This document shows, piece after piece, positions 16,624 to 26,198 of a stretch of 64,000 bases of DNA. Within the stretch, counting starts at the first letter, position 1. Each line of letters begins with the position of its first letter. The stretch is from Bacillus sp. SA1-12 (GTDB taxonomy: Bacteria; Bacillota; Bacilli; Bacillales; Bacillaceae), in NCBI RefSeq assembly GCF_000981385.1, contig NZ_LATZ01000006.1:1-64000 (forward strand), given 5' to 3'. A program made the translations under genes and the position numbers. The notes under the pieces were generated by a model. That model worked only from the letters and a program-made list of their open reading frames with translations, searched no databases and had not been told where the DNA came from.

Positions 16624-19182
16624 ATGACTGTTGGTACTGAGCAAAAGATGACCATAAATGTGGAAAAGCTTAACAAGGATATCGCAGCATTTCCGCAGGT
16701 TCATCCAATTACAGAGGATATGAAGTTAACTCATAAGGGTGTATCAAGACTTGTTATGCTTGACCGTTATACGTTTAAGGATACGGAGAAGATTACCCTT
16801 TCTGAAGGTGACTTTGTTGTTCTCACGATTAAAGAGGATCCTAAATTCCCGGCACGAGGACTTGGATTCATCAAAGAAATTGATTGGCAAGCAAAAACGG
16901 CAAGCGTACTTGTTGATGAGGAATACCGTCATTCTTTAGACAAACCTGAGGAAGTAGAAACAGGTATTGTAAAACGCTCGTTAGACGTCATTGAGAAACC
17001 GCTTGAAATCTTTTACGAACAAATTGCGAAACGAAATGCAACGGGATTAGCATCGGTAGAAGCAACGGAAGAAAAACGTAAGGAATGGTTCGAAAAGTTT
17101 TATCAAGAGCTTGTGAATTTAAACTTTATTCCTGCAGGTCGTGTCCTTTATGGAGCAGGCGCAGGAACGGATGTAACATACTTTAACTGCTATGTCATGC
17201 CATTTGTTAAAGATTCACGTGAAGGCATTTCTGAACACCGAAAGCAGGTAATGGAAATCATGAGCCGCGGCGGCGGTGTTGGTACGAACGGCTCCACTTT
17301 ACGTCCTCGCAATACTCTTGCACGCGGTGTAAATGGTAAATCATCAGGATCTGTATCATGGCTGGATGATATTGCGAAATTAACGCACCTGGTTGAACAA
17401 GGCGGATCACGCAGAGGTGCTCAAATGATCATGCTTGCCGACTGGCATCCTGATATCATTGAATTCATCATCTCAAAAATGCAGAATCCGCGAATTCTAA
17501 GATACTTAATTGAAAATACAAATGATGAAGCGATCAAAAAATACGCACAAGATAAATTAAAGTTCACGCCGCTTACTCAACAAGAAATTGATATGTATCA
17601 AGGGATTATTAATTACAAGAATATCCCTGGAACAGGCGGTTTTAGTGAAAAAATAATTAAAGATGCAGAAATCAAACTTCGCACAGGCGGTAATTACAGC
17701 GTTCATAATTCTGAATTCCTTACTGGTGCAAATATTTCTGTAACGTTAACAAAAGATTTTATGGATGCAGTTGAAAAAGATGCTGACTATGAACTGCGTT
17801 TCCCAGATGTGGAAAGCTACAATGAAGAAAACATGAAGGCGTACAACGAGAATTGGCATAAAGTTGGTGATGTACGCGAGTGGGAGAAACTTGGTTACAA
17901 GGTTCGCACATATCGTAAAATTAAAGCAAAAGAGCTCTGGAACTTGATTAATATTTGTGCAACCTATTCAGCAGAGCCGGGCATTTTCTTTATCGATAAC
18001 GCAAACGACATGACAAATGCGAAAGCATACGGCCAGCAGGTTGTTGCGACAAATCCATGTGGTGAACAACCCCTTGCTCCTTACAGTGTCTGTAACTTAG
18101 CTGCGGTTAACCTAGCTGAAATGGCGAATAAAGAAACAAAAACGGTCGACTTTGATAAATTAAGAAAAACCGTAGAAGTCGGTGTGAGAATGCAGGATAA
18201 CGTCATCGATGCTACTCCATACTTCTTACCGGAAAACAAACATCAAGCACTAGGTGAGCGCCGTGTTGGTCTTGGTGTAATGGGCTTGCATGATCTTCTT
18301 ATTTACTGTGAGACTGAATATGGTTCAGAAGAGGGAAATCTCTTAATTGACAAAGTATTTGAAACGATTGCGACAACAGCTTATCGTGCTTCCATCGAAT
18401 TAGCGAAAGAAAAAGGCAGCTTTCCTTTCTTGGTTGGCGAAACTGAAGCAGAGACACACCGTCTTCGTGAAGCATTTACCCAAACGGGCTTCATGAGTAA
18501 AATGCCTGCTGATCTTTTAGACGCTGTGAAAGAGTTCGGTATCCGTAATTCACACCTATTAACTGTCGCACCTACTGGATCAACAGGTACGATGGTTGGA
18601 GTATCGACAGGTCTTGAGCCTTACTTCTCATTTTCTTACTTCCGCAGCGGAAGACTGGGAAAATTCATTGAAGTAAAAGCTGATATTGTACAAGAGTATT
18701 TAGATCAACATCCAGAAGCAGATCCTAACAATCTGCCATCATGGTTTGTTTCCGCAATGGAATTGGCTCCTGAAGCACATGCAGATGTACAGTGTGTCAT
18801 CCAGCGCTGGATTGATAGCTCAATTAGTAAGACGGTTAATGCTCCTAAAGGCTATACAGTAGAGCAGGTAGAAAAGGTATACGAGCGTTTATATAAAGGC
18901 GGTGCCAAGGGTGGTACTGTTTATGTAGACGGCAGCCGTGACACGCAAGTATTAACACTTAAAGCGGAAGAGAATACTTTTGATGAGACTGAGGATGTAG
19001 CAACAAAAGAAAAAGGTAAAGTGGTTCTTGTTGATACCATTAACGATCTCCGCTCAACAGATGTCACAATAGGGAATGAAGTAGGAAATACTTGTCCTGT
19101 ATGTCGTGAAGGTACGGTAGAGGATCTTGGCGGATGTAATACATGTACGAGCTGTGGTGCACAGCTTAAATGCGGATTGTAA
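16624..19182 (+). CDS. nrdJ: Adenosylcobalamin-dependent (class II) ribonucleoside-triphosphate/diphosphate reductase
   Basis: 852 residues. It reduces ribonucleotides to deoxyribonucleotides with a B12-generated thiyl radical, independent of oxygen. Motifs: FNCYVMP, SRGGGVGTNGSTLRPRNT, TNPCGEQPLAPYSVCNL (active-site loop) and APTGSTGTMVGVSTGLEPYF. The C-terminus carries a CPVC/CNTC/CTSCGAQLKCG cysteine cluster, a zinc-ribbon-like or redox-relay tail. Start ATG behind GAGGAG. Upstream NrdR boxes imply repression when dATP is plentiful. It is inserted between lipM and mntR relative to B. subtilis. Confidence 0.95.
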   Translation: MTVGTEQKMTINVEKLNKDIAAFPQVHPITEDMKLTHKGVSRLVMLDRYTFKDTEKITLSEGDFVVLTIKEDPKFPARGLGFIKEIDWQAKTASVLVDEEYRHSLDKPEEVETGIVKRSLDVIEKPLEIFYEQIAKRNATGLASVEATEEKRKEWFEKFYQELVNLNFIPAGRVLYGAGAGTDVTYFNCYVMPFVKDSREGISEHRKQVMEIMSRGGGVGTNGSTLRPRNTLARGVNGKSSGSVSWLDDIAKLTHLVEQGGSRRGAQMIMLADWHPDIIEFIISKMQNPRILRYLIENTNDEAIKKYAQDKLKFTPLTQQEIDMYQGIINYKNIPGTGGFSEKIIKDAEIKLRTGGNYSVHNSEFLTGANISVTLTKDFMDAVEKDADYELRFPDVESYNEENMKAYNENWHKVGDVREWEKLGYKVRTYRKIKAKELWNLINICATYSAEPGIFFIDNANDMTNAKAYGQQVVATNPCGEQPLAPYSVCNLAAVNLAEMANKETKTVDFDKLRKTVEVGVRMQDNVIDATPYFLPENKHQALGERRVGLGVMGLHDLLIYCETEYGSEEGNLLIDKVFETIATTAYRASIELAKEKGSFPFLVGETEAETHRLREAFTQTGFMSKMPADLLDAVKEFGIRNSHLLTVAPTGSTGTMVGVSTGLEPYFSFSYFRSGRLGKFIEVKADIVQEYLDQHPEADPNNLPSWFVSAMELAPEAHADVQCVIQRWIDSSISKTVNAPKGYTVEQVEKVYERLYKGGAKGGTVYVDGSRDTQVLTLKAEENTFDETEDVATKEKGKVVLVDTINDLRSTDVTIGNEVGNTCPVCREGTVEDLGGCNTCTSCGAQLKCGL

Positions 19183-19197
19183 AAATAGTGTAGCTGA

Positions 19198-19226
19198 AAG
19201 GATCTGGCTAATGTCAGATCCTTTTT
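19198..19226 (+). terminator. Terminator of nrdJ
   Basis: GGATCTG and CAGATCC with an AAGG/CCTT extension form a stem over an eight-base loop, followed by five T. Confidence 0.85.
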
Positions 19227-19363
19227 CATGTCTAGCTTTCGGATAAAAAGAAAAAATAGTGATAACAGAAGCGAAATTTCCATATTTCTTGTAAAGAGGA
19301 ATATTCTCATGTAAAATTGATATGATTTCGTTTAAAAAAGATCGGCAATTTGGAGGGGAACGA

Positions 19364-19786
19364 ATGCCAACACCTAGCATGGAAGATTATATTGAACAAA
19401 TATATATACTAATAGAAGATAAAGGATATGCCCGTGTTTCTGACATAGCAGAAGCATTAGCTGTACATCCCTCCTCTGTCACAAAGATGGTTCAAAAGCT
19501 TGATAAAGATGAATACTTAATTTATGAAAAATACCGTGGACTTGTCTTAACGAATAAAGGGAAGAAAATTGGAAAACGACTTGTCTATCGCCACGAACTG
19601 TTAGAACAGTTTTTAAAAATAATCGGTGTCGATGACGATAAGATTTATAATGATGTGGAAGGTATTGAACATCATTTAAGCTGGAATGCCATCGATCGGA
19701 TTGGTGATCTTGTCCAATACTTTGAAGAAAATGAGCAGCGAATCGATACGTTAAGAAGCATTCAAAAAAATAATGAAGAACAATAA
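19364..19786 (+). CDS. mntR: Manganese-responsive DtxR-family regulator MntR
   Basis: 140 residues. It represses manganese uptake genes when Mn(II) is bound. The N-terminal winged helix ([22 protein letters not shown], residues 22-43) and the metal-site residues D8 and E11 in MEDYIEQIY, the RHELLEQFL helix and the EGIEHHLS helix match B. subtilis MntR. Start ATG 19364 is chosen because TTTGGAGGGG lies just upstream and the protein begins MPTPSMEDY; earlier in-frame starts run into this RBS. Position after lipM is conserved apart from the nrdJ insertion. Confidence 0.95.
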   Translation: MPTPSMEDYIEQIYILIEDKGYARVSDIAEALAVHPSSVTKMVQKLDKDEYLIYEKYRGLVLTNKGKKIGKRLVYRHELLEQFLKIIGVDDDKIYNDVEGIEHHLSWNAIDRIGDLVQYFEENEQRIDTLRSIQKNNEEQ

Positions 19787-19792
19787 TACATA

Positions 19793-19845
19793 AAAGCCCT
19801 ATGAAGCAGGAGTGATCATGATCATCCTGCCTCATAGGGCTTTTT
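19793..19845 (+). terminator. Long terminator after mntR
   Basis: A very long stem: AAAGCCCTATGA pairs with TCATAGGGCTTT, then GCAGGA with TCCTGC and GATC with GATC at the tip. It ends in five T on the plus strand and has A-rich sequence on the other side. Confidence 0.85.
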
Positions 19846-20235
19846 ATGTAAGGAAAAATCTAAATATCTCCACTGCTAGCTAAAAAGTCATCGGTGAAAA
19901 AAGTGTTCGTAATTTTTTAGGTGGAAATAACTGTATATGAACTAAAACTATCCTACTATACAAAGTGTTATTTTAATAAAATTTTGAAGTTGGAATATTA
20001 ACAGGGAATTTTGTTTAGATATAACAAAAAGAATTAACAGAGTTTCGATGTAACGCTTTAAAAGTAAGCTGCTTTAAAGGGATAAATAGAAATGAAAACT
20101 GTCGAAAAGTTATTTGGCGTGTCCGACAAATTTTAGCAAGAGGCAAAATGGTTTTGTGTCATAATTGTCCATACTTGCATTTGTTATATTTTAATAGTTT
20201 TAAATTTTCGAAAAATAGAGATGGCAGGTGATGAA
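19846..20235. other. AT-rich gap before the peptide-transporter operon
   Basis: No gene is seen. It holds a 0A-box core TGTCGAA at 20100-20106 and, on the other strand, a TTTGTCGGA near match at 20122-20130. No convincing -35/-10 pair could be picked, so the promoter of the transporter operon is not located. Confidence 0.35.
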
Positions 20236-21249
20236 ATGACTGAAAAAAGGATTCTTCATATTAGGGACTTAAAGGTATCTTTTCATTCAGGCCAAAGTGC
20301 CATTACTGCAGTAGACGGTATTAGCTTTGATTTAATGGAAGGAGAGATTTTGGGGATCGTTGGAGAATCAGGCAGCGGCAAAAGCGTGACTTCCTTAGCA
20401 ACAATGGGCTTGATTCCAAGGCCACCCGGACAAATTGATCATGGCTTAATTGAATTTGAAAACAAGGACCTGACAAAGCTTCATGAACATGAACTGCGGA
20501 AAATCAGAGGAAATCAAATTGCCATGATCTTTCAAGAGCCAATGACATCTTTAAACCCGTTATTTACAATCGGAGATCAATTAGGTGAAGCACTTCAAAT
20601 ACATACAAGGCTTTCAAAAAAAGAACGAAAAGAAAAAACGATCGAGTTGCTGAATCTAGTCGGGATCCCAAGGGCCAGTGAGGTGATAAAGGAATATCCT
20701 CACCAGCTTTCTGGAGGGATGAGACAACGGGTCATGATTGCGATTGCAATGGCGTGCAACCCTCGTGTGCTGATTGCGGACGAGCCGACAACTGCGCTTG
20801 ATGTTACCATTCAAGCCCAGATTCTTTCACTCATGAAGAATTTAAACAGTGATATGAATACATCGATCATTCTTATTACACATGATTTAGGTGTCGTAGC
20901 TGAAATATGTGATCGGGTTATTGTGATGTACGCAGGGGAAATCGTTGAACAGGGTGATGTTAGGACAATCTTAAAAGAACCGCAGCATCCTTATACAATC
21001 GGATTATTAAAGTCAGTGCCAGACCTAAGAGGCAATCAGGGCCGATTATATAGTATCCCAGGAAATATTCCTCGTCCTGGAAGTACGCGGAAAGGATGTC
21101 AGTTCGTCGAAAGATGTGAGACTTCAAAGAGTATTTGCTTTGAAGAGTCTCCACAATTATATAGGCAGAATCTTCCGGATCATAGGGTTCGCTGCTTCTT
21201 GCATAAAAGGGAAGAGGAGGCCGAAAAAGATGTCAGAGTTACTTCTTGA
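20236..21249 (+). CDS. Dipeptide/oligopeptide ABC transporter, ATP-binding protein (DppD/AppD type)
   Basis: 337 residues. One of two ATPases powering a peptide importer. Walker [10 protein letters not shown] (about 41-49), signature LSGGMRQR, Walker [13 protein letters not shown] and the Opp/Dpp C-terminal peptide-transporter domain with a Cys-rich [14 protein letters not shown] segment, which in relatives binds an iron-sulfur cluster. The ATG at 20236 is preferred over 20221 because AGGTGA lies five bases before it. First gene of an operon ordered D-F-A-B-C, the order of the B. subtilis app operon. Confidence 0.9.
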   Translation: MTEKRILHIRDLKVSFHSGQSAITAVDGISFDLMEGEILGIVGESGSGKSVTSLATMGLIPRPPGQIDHGLIEFENKDLTKLHEHELRKIRGNQIAMIFQEPMTSLNPLFTIGDQLGEALQIHTRLSKKERKEKTIELLNLVGIPRASEVIKEYPHQLSGGMRQRVMIAIAMACNPRVLIADEPTTALDVTIQAQILSLMKNLNSDMNTSIILITHDLGVVAEICDRVIVMYAGEIVEQGDVRTILKEPQHPYTIGLLKSVPDLRGNQGRLYSIPGNIPRPGSTRKGCQFVERCETSKSICFEESPQLYRQNLPDHRVRCFLHKREEEAEKDVRVTS

Positions 21250-22195
21250 AGTTAAAGGCCTGAAAAAATATTATCCAATTACAGGCGGGGCATTAGGAAA
21301 GAAAAAAGGGGAAGTAAGAGCTGTGGATGATGTTTCTTTTTCTTTAAACAAGGGCGAGACATTAGGAATTGTTGGTGAAAGTGGCTGCGGTAAGTCCACT
21401 ACAGCCAGATTGCTCATGAGATTAATCGAGGCTAGTGATGGACGGATTTTCTTTGAAGATAAAGAAATGACTAAAATGTCAAAAACAGAATTACGTAAAA
21501 CCCGCAGGAATATCCAAATGGTTTTTCAAGATCCATATGCCTCATTAAATCCAAGGCATTCGATTGAAAAAATTTTGGAGGAACCGCTTATTGTTCACGG
21601 GATTGGATCGAAAGCCGAAAGGAAAAAGCGGCTGCAAGAAATGCTCGAAATTGTCGGGTTAAGCAGTTACCACGCAAAGAGGTATCCACATCAATTTAGC
21701 GGCGGCCAGCGTCAACGGATTGGGATTGCGAGAGCCTTAATGACAAAGCCTAAGTTAATAATAGCGGATGAACCAGTATCTGCGCTAGATGTTTCCATTC
21801 AAGCACAAATTTTAAATTTACTGCAAGATTTACAGAAAGAATTCCAACTAACTTATCTTTTTATTGCCCATGACCTCGGGGTGGTCAGACATATTAGTGA
21901 TCGAATAGGGGTGATGTATTTAGGGAGATTAATAGAATTAGCGAAAAGTAACGAGCTTTATGAACATCCAATGCATCCTTATACCAAAACACTCCTATCA
22001 GCTGTTCCAATTCCCGATCCTGATTATAAAAGAGAAACGATCACCATTTCCGGTGAACTTCCCAGTCCTTCAAACCCGCCGTCCGGATGTGCGTTTCATA
22101 CTAGATGTCCAGCTTGTATGGAGCGTTGTAAAACAGTTAGACCCGAATATCGAAGCGTGAATGGTCATTATGTTGCATGTCATTTAGTTAATTAA
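21230..22195 (+). CDS. Dipeptide/oligopeptide ABC transporter, ATP-binding protein (DppF/AppF type)
   Basis: 321 residues, the second ATPase. Walker A GESGCGKST, Q-loop MVFQDPYASLNPR, signature FSGGQRQRIGIARAL, Walker B LIIADEPVSALD and a C-terminal CAFHTRCPACMERC cysteine motif. The ATG at 21230 is used: AAGAGGAGG precedes it and homologues start [15 protein letters not shown]. It overlaps the end of the previous gene by 20 bp, so synthesis of the ATPase pair is likely coupled. Confidence 0.92.
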   Translation: MSELLLEVKGLKKYYPITGGALGKKKGEVRAVDDVSFSLNKGETLGIVGESGCGKSTTARLLMRLIEASDGRIFFEDKEMTKMSKTELRKTRRNIQMVFQDPYASLNPRHSIEKILEEPLIVHGIGSKAERKKRLQEMLEIVGLSSYHAKRYPHQFSGGQRQRIGIARALMTKPKLIIADEPVSALDVSIQAQILNLLQDLQKEFQLTYLFIAHDLGVVRHISDRIGVMYLGRLIELAKSNELYEHPMHPYTKTLLSAVPIPDPDYKRETITISGELPSPSNPPSGCAFHTRCPACMERCKTVRPEYRSVNGHYVACHLVN

Positions 22196-22238
22196 TGGCT
22201 TACATCTTGATGATAAAAATAAAAACGGGGGTAAGTAA

Positions 22239-23849
22239 ATGAGCAGAATGAAGGTAAAGCTGTTTTTAGGTTTGGTTTTAGTTCTATGTTTAGTTGTGGC
22301 AGGTTGCAATAGCTCAAATCAAGAGGCTGGTACTGAAGGAAACCCATCACCTGATGGAAAGAAGAAGGACACACTTGTATTTGGCCGTGGCGGAGATTCT
22401 ACATCTTTGGATCCAATCACCACTACAGAAGGTGAGACGTTTAAGGTTACGGAAAATATTTTTGAAACATTGGTTTCGTACGGGGAGCAGGATACAACCT
22501 TGCATCCAGGTCTTGCAGAATCATGGACAGTATCTGAAGATGCGCTTACCTACACATTCAAGCTGCGTCAAAATGTTAAATTCCATGATGGGACAGACTT
22601 TAATGCTGAGGCTGTCATCTTTAATTTTAATCGATGGATGAATGGGAATGAGGACCAGTTTCCTTATTACAGCATGTTTGGCGGCTATAAAGGAGAGGAG
22701 GGCCATGTGATAAAAGAATTGAAAGCAATCGATGACAATACGGTTCAGTTTATGCTAAATCGACCACAGGCACCTTTCTTAAAAAATTTAGCGATGTCTC
22801 CTTTTGGAATGGCGAGCCCGGCAGCTGTTGAAAAATATGGAGAAGATTTCAGAAAAAATCCAGTTGGTACAGGTCCGTTTAAATTTGTAGAGTGGAAGCA
22901 AAATGATCGAATCGTGCTTGAAAAGAATGAGAACTATTGGTTAAAAGGCTATCCAAAATTAAATCAGGTCATTTTCCGTGTGATTCCAGAAAATACGGCG
23001 CGGCTAAACGCATTGGTCAATGGCGAAATCGATTTAATGGACGGTGTGAATAATTCAGATGAGGAAACCATAACAGGAAATGAAAAACTTCAGTTAATCG
23101 AACGACCTTCAATGAATGTTGGGTATGTAGGTTTTACTACGAACCGCCCGCCATTTGATAACAAGCTTGTCCGTCAAGCATTAAGTCATGCGATTGATAA
23201 ACAAGCAATTATTGATGCATTTTATGGCGGTAAGGCAGAACCGGCTAAAAATCCGATGCCACCATCAATAGAAGGCTATAATGATGGAATTGAAGATTAT
23301 GAATACGACTTGGAAAAGGCAAAACAATTGTTAGCAGAGGCTGGGTACCCTGATGGATTTGAAATGGATTTGTGGGCGATGCCTGTTGCACGTCCTTATA
23401 TGCCTGAAGGAATGAAGGTTGCAGAAGTGATCCAAGCATCTTTTGCTGAAATTGGTGTCAAAGCAAACATCCAATCTGTTGATTGGGCGACTTATTTGGA
23501 TAAAGCGGTTAAGGGTGAATTTGATGCCTACATGCTTGGCTGGACTGGTGATAATGGAGATCCAGATAACTTCTTATACACGCTATTAGATAAGGATAGT
23601 ATTGGAAGCAACAACTATTCTTACTATAGTAATGATAAGCTGCATGAAGTTCTGATTAAGGCACAAACGGAAACAAACCAAGAAACACGCAATGAGTTAT
23701 ATAAACAGGCACAAGAAATCATCCATGAGGATGCACCATGGGCTCCTTTAGTTCACTCTACACCATTATTAGCAGGTTCTAGTGATCTTGCAAACTATTT
23801 GCCGCATCCAACAGGCTCTGAATCTTTAACAAAGGTAGAATTTAAATAG
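22239..23849 (+). CDS. Dipeptide-type ABC transporter substrate-binding lipoprotein
   Basis: 536 residues of solute-binding family 5. A lipoprotein signal ends in VVAGC with C23 as the lipidated residue. The mature part shows NPVGTGPFKFVEW, LVRQALSHAIDKQAI and LGWTGDNGDPDNFLYTLL, much like E. coli DppA, pointing to dipeptides or short peptides as ligands; glutathione-type or haem ligands cannot be excluded. It catches the peptide outside the cell and hands it to the two permeases encoded next. Start ATG behind ACGGGGG. Confidence 0.9.
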   Translation: MSRMKVKLFLGLVLVLCLVVAGCNSSNQEAGTEGNPSPDGKKKDTLVFGRGGDSTSLDPITTTEGETFKVTENIFETLVSYGEQDTTLHPGLAESWTVSEDALTYTFKLRQNVKFHDGTDFNAEAVIFNFNRWMNGNEDQFPYYSMFGGYKGEEGHVIKELKAIDDNTVQFMLNRPQAPFLKNLAMSPFGMASPAAVEKYGEDFRKNPVGTGPFKFVEWKQNDRIVLEKNENYWLKGYPKLNQVIFRVIPENTARLNALVNGEIDLMDGVNNSDEETITGNEKLQLIERPSMNVGYVGFTTNRPPFDNKLVRQALSHAIDKQAIIDAFYGGKAEPAKNPMPPSIEGYNDGIEDYEYDLEKAKQLLAEAGYPDGFEMDLWAMPVARPYMPEGMKVAEVIQASFAEIGVKANIQSVDWATYLDKAVKGEFDAYMLGWTGDNGDPDNFLYTLLDKDSIGSNNYSYYSNDKLHEVLIKAQTETNQETRNELYKQAQEIIHEDAPWAPLVHSTPLLAGSSDLANYLPHPTGSESLTKVEFK

Positions 23850-23922
23850 GTACGGGAGGGGGAGAGGACCTCTCCCTTTTACTGACAGGATCGTTTAGCC
23901 TAATGAAAAGGGGTGAACCAAG

Positions 23923-24930
23923 TTGTTTGTTTATACAGTTCGGCGTGTACTTTCTTTATTTCCTGTTTTATTTGGTATGACACTCATTGTCTTTGCCATT
24001 ATACATGCGATACCAGGTGACCCGGCGCAAGTGATTCTCGGACAAAAAGCAACCAAGGAGGCTATTGCCACTTTAACAAGGGAGTTAGGTCTGGATCGGC
24101 CATGGTATATCCAATATGTTGATTATCTAAAAGGGCTCATTTCTGGTGATTTAGGAACCTCTTTACGTACGAGAGGACCTATTAATGAAGAAATCTGGCC
24201 ATATTTGGCCGCAACTATTGAATTAACCGTGGTTGCGATGATCATTGCTGTTTTTGTAGGAGTGAATGCTGGAATCATAAGCGCCTGGTTTTCACATTCA
24301 TGGTTTGATTACCTTGCCATGATTTTTGCTTTGATAGGGGTCTCAATGCCAATATTTTGGCTGGGTTTGATGGAGCAATGGGCGTTTTCGATTGAATTAG
24401 GATGGCTGCCTTCAACTGGAAGAGAAGATGTTAGAAATCCGGTAACAGCGATCACGAATCTTTATTTAATCGATACCTTGGTTCAAGGCAGAATGGATCA
24501 ATTTGGACAGGTGATTCAGCATCTTATCCTGCCAAGTATTGCATTAGCAACCATTCCGATGGCCATTATTGCTAGAATGACCCGTTCGACAATGCTAGAG
24601 GTGATGAAATCCGATTATATTCGTACGGCTAGAGCAAAAGGTGTAAGCATGTTTTGGGTCGTTTATAAGCATTCTTTAAAAAATGCCATCATTCCAGTCC
24701 TAACTGTAATCGGACTTCAGACAGGTCTATTATTAGGAGGTGCGATTTTAACCGAAACCATTTTTGGTTGGCCGGGAATCGGCAGGTATCTTTATGATGC
24801 TATTGGATACCGAGATTATCCTGTGATTCAATCAGGCATTTTATTGATAGCTGCCATCTTTGTCGTTATAAACCTCATCATTGATTTGTTATATGCATTT
24901 ATTGATCCGCGGATTAACTACCATTCATAA
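23923..24930 (+). CDS. Peptide ABC transporter permease (DppB/AppB type)
   Basis: 335 residues with six predicted membrane helices. The first, with the typical start FVYTVRRVLSLFPVLFGMTLIVF, precedes an HAIPGDPAQ periplasmic loop. The EAA-type cytoplasmic loop is RTARAKGVSMFWVVYKHSLKNAIIPV. Start TTG at 23923 after AAGGGGTGA. It pairs with the next gene to form the channel. Confidence 0.92.
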   Translation: MFVYTVRRVLSLFPVLFGMTLIVFAIIHAIPGDPAQVILGQKATKEAIATLTRELGLDRPWYIQYVDYLKGLISGDLGTSLRTRGPINEEIWPYLAATIELTVVAMIIAVFVGVNAGIISAWFSHSWFDYLAMIFALIGVSMPIFWLGLMEQWAFSIELGWLPSTGREDVRNPVTAITNLYLIDTLVQGRMDQFGQVIQHLILPSIALATIPMAIIARMTRSTMLEVMKSDYIRTARAKGVSMFWVVYKHSLKNAIIPVLTVIGLQTGLLLGGAILTETIFGWPGIGRYLYDAIGYRDYPVIQSGILLIAAIFVVINLIIDLLYAFIDPRINYHS

Positions 24931-24948
24931 CAAAGGTGGGATAAACAA

Positions 24949-25845
24949 GTGGCAGAGCTTGCGAAGAAACCGTCAATCACAACCTCCGAAGTTAAAATAG
25001 AGGGATCATCTCCTTGGAAAGAGGCAGGGAAAGCTTTTTGCCGAAACAAATTAGCGTTAATTGGATTGGGGATTGTTCTCTTTTTTATCATTTTAGCCCT
25101 GCTTGCACCAGTCATTGCCCCTTATGGATTTAAAGATCAAGAGTTATCTAAAAGGCTGCTAGCCCCTTCTAGTGAACATTGGTTTGGAACGGATGATTTC
25201 GGCAGAGATATTTTTTCAAGAATTGTCTATGGTGCGAGAATCTCTTTATGGGTCGGCTTTTTTTCAGTTTTAGGCTCGGCTGTTGTTGGGACAATCTTAG
25301 GGATTGTTGCTGGTTACTATGGTAAGTGGGCAGATACGATCATTTCAAGGTGCTTTGATATTTTGCTTGCCTTTCCAAGTATTTTGTTAGCGATTGCTGT
25401 TGTTGCCATTCTTGGACCATCATTGCAAAATGCGTTAATTGCGATTGCGATTATTAATATCCCCAATTTTGGCAGACTTGTCAGGTCAAAGGTATTAAGT
25501 GTCAAACAAGAAGAATATATAATGGCTGCCAGAGCAATTGGAATGAAGGACAAGCGGATTTTGTTCCTGCACATCCTTCCCAATTGTATGACCCCCATTA
25601 TTGTTCAAGCGTCACTGGCGATTGCTACAGCAATTATTGAAGCGGCAGCACTGGGTTTCCTCGGCTTAGGGGCTCAAGCACCTGCCCCTGAATGGGGAAA
25701 AATGCTGGCTGATTCAAAGCAGTATTTAGTCCAGGCACCATGGACACTGTTCTTTCCTGGGGTTGCCATCATGCTTACTGTATTGGGGTTTAATTTAATG
25801 GGTGACGGCTTGCGTGATGTATTAGATCCTAAAATGAAGCAATGA
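24949..25845 (+). CDS. Peptide ABC transporter permease (DppC/AppC type)
   Basis: 298 residues. An N-terminal OppC-type segment precedes six helices; LLAPSSEHWFGTDDFGRDIFSR is the conserved post-helix-1 box and AARAIGMKDKRILFLHILPN the EAA loop contacting an ATPase. The GTG start at 24949 follows AAAGGTGGG, 18 bp after the dppB-type stop. Last gene of the importer operon; a terminator follows. Confidence 0.92.
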   Translation: MAELAKKPSITTSEVKIEGSSPWKEAGKAFCRNKLALIGLGIVLFFIILALLAPVIAPYGFKDQELSKRLLAPSSEHWFGTDDFGRDIFSRIVYGARISLWVGFFSVLGSAVVGTILGIVAGYYGKWADTIISRCFDILLAFPSILLAIAVVAILGPSLQNALIAIAIINIPNFGRLVRSKVLSVKQEEYIMAARAIGMKDKRILFLHILPNCMTPIIVQASLAIATAIIEAAALGFLGLGAQAPAPEWGKMLADSKQYLVQAPWTLFFPGVAIMLTVLGFNLMGDGLRDVLDPKMKQ

Positions 25846-25860
25846 GACAATAATTGATTT

Positions 25861-25912
25861 GGAACAAGCCTTGGGATTTGCAGCACATCTTTTGGGCTTG
25901 TTGTTCTTTTTT
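25861..25912 (+). terminator. Terminator of the peptide-transporter operon
   Basis: GAACAAGCC and GGCTTGTTgTTC arms enclose a 23-base loop and run into TTTTTT shortly after the last permease stop. Confidence 0.8.
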
Positions 25913-25949
25913 GTAAGAAAAAATAATTATGGTTTAGACAGTGGATAAA

Positions 25950-26110
25950 AACTTTGGCTTCCAGTTCCGAACCTCAGAAGGCCGTTCTTTTGACTGCTAG
26001 CGCCTAGCCGCCTGTTTGTCTAGATAATTTAAATTTGAAGGCAAAGGTCGACAGCTATTCTAAATCGTCTTATTTGCCTGAGGCTGAATCAGGCACTTGC
26101 GCCATATTTA
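25950..26110. repeat. Decayed dispersed intergenic repeat copy
   Basis: The stretch before yqhO holds TTCCAGTTCCGAACCTC, CTGCTAGCGCCTAGCCGCC and GAAGGCAAAGG. These are fragments of the same kind as those at 53765-53895 (CTGCCATCGCCTAGCC, CCGAAGGCAAAG). No open reading frame is credible. Relationship to the better-preserved copies at 38641 and 58585 is weak. Confidence 0.4.
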
Positions 26111-26198
26111 TACAAAATGGCAGTAATTCACTCAATTGGTCTATTTTCACTTTTAGTTTCTTACACTATAAAGTAGGAGGCTAAAGGGAGGGAAGGAC

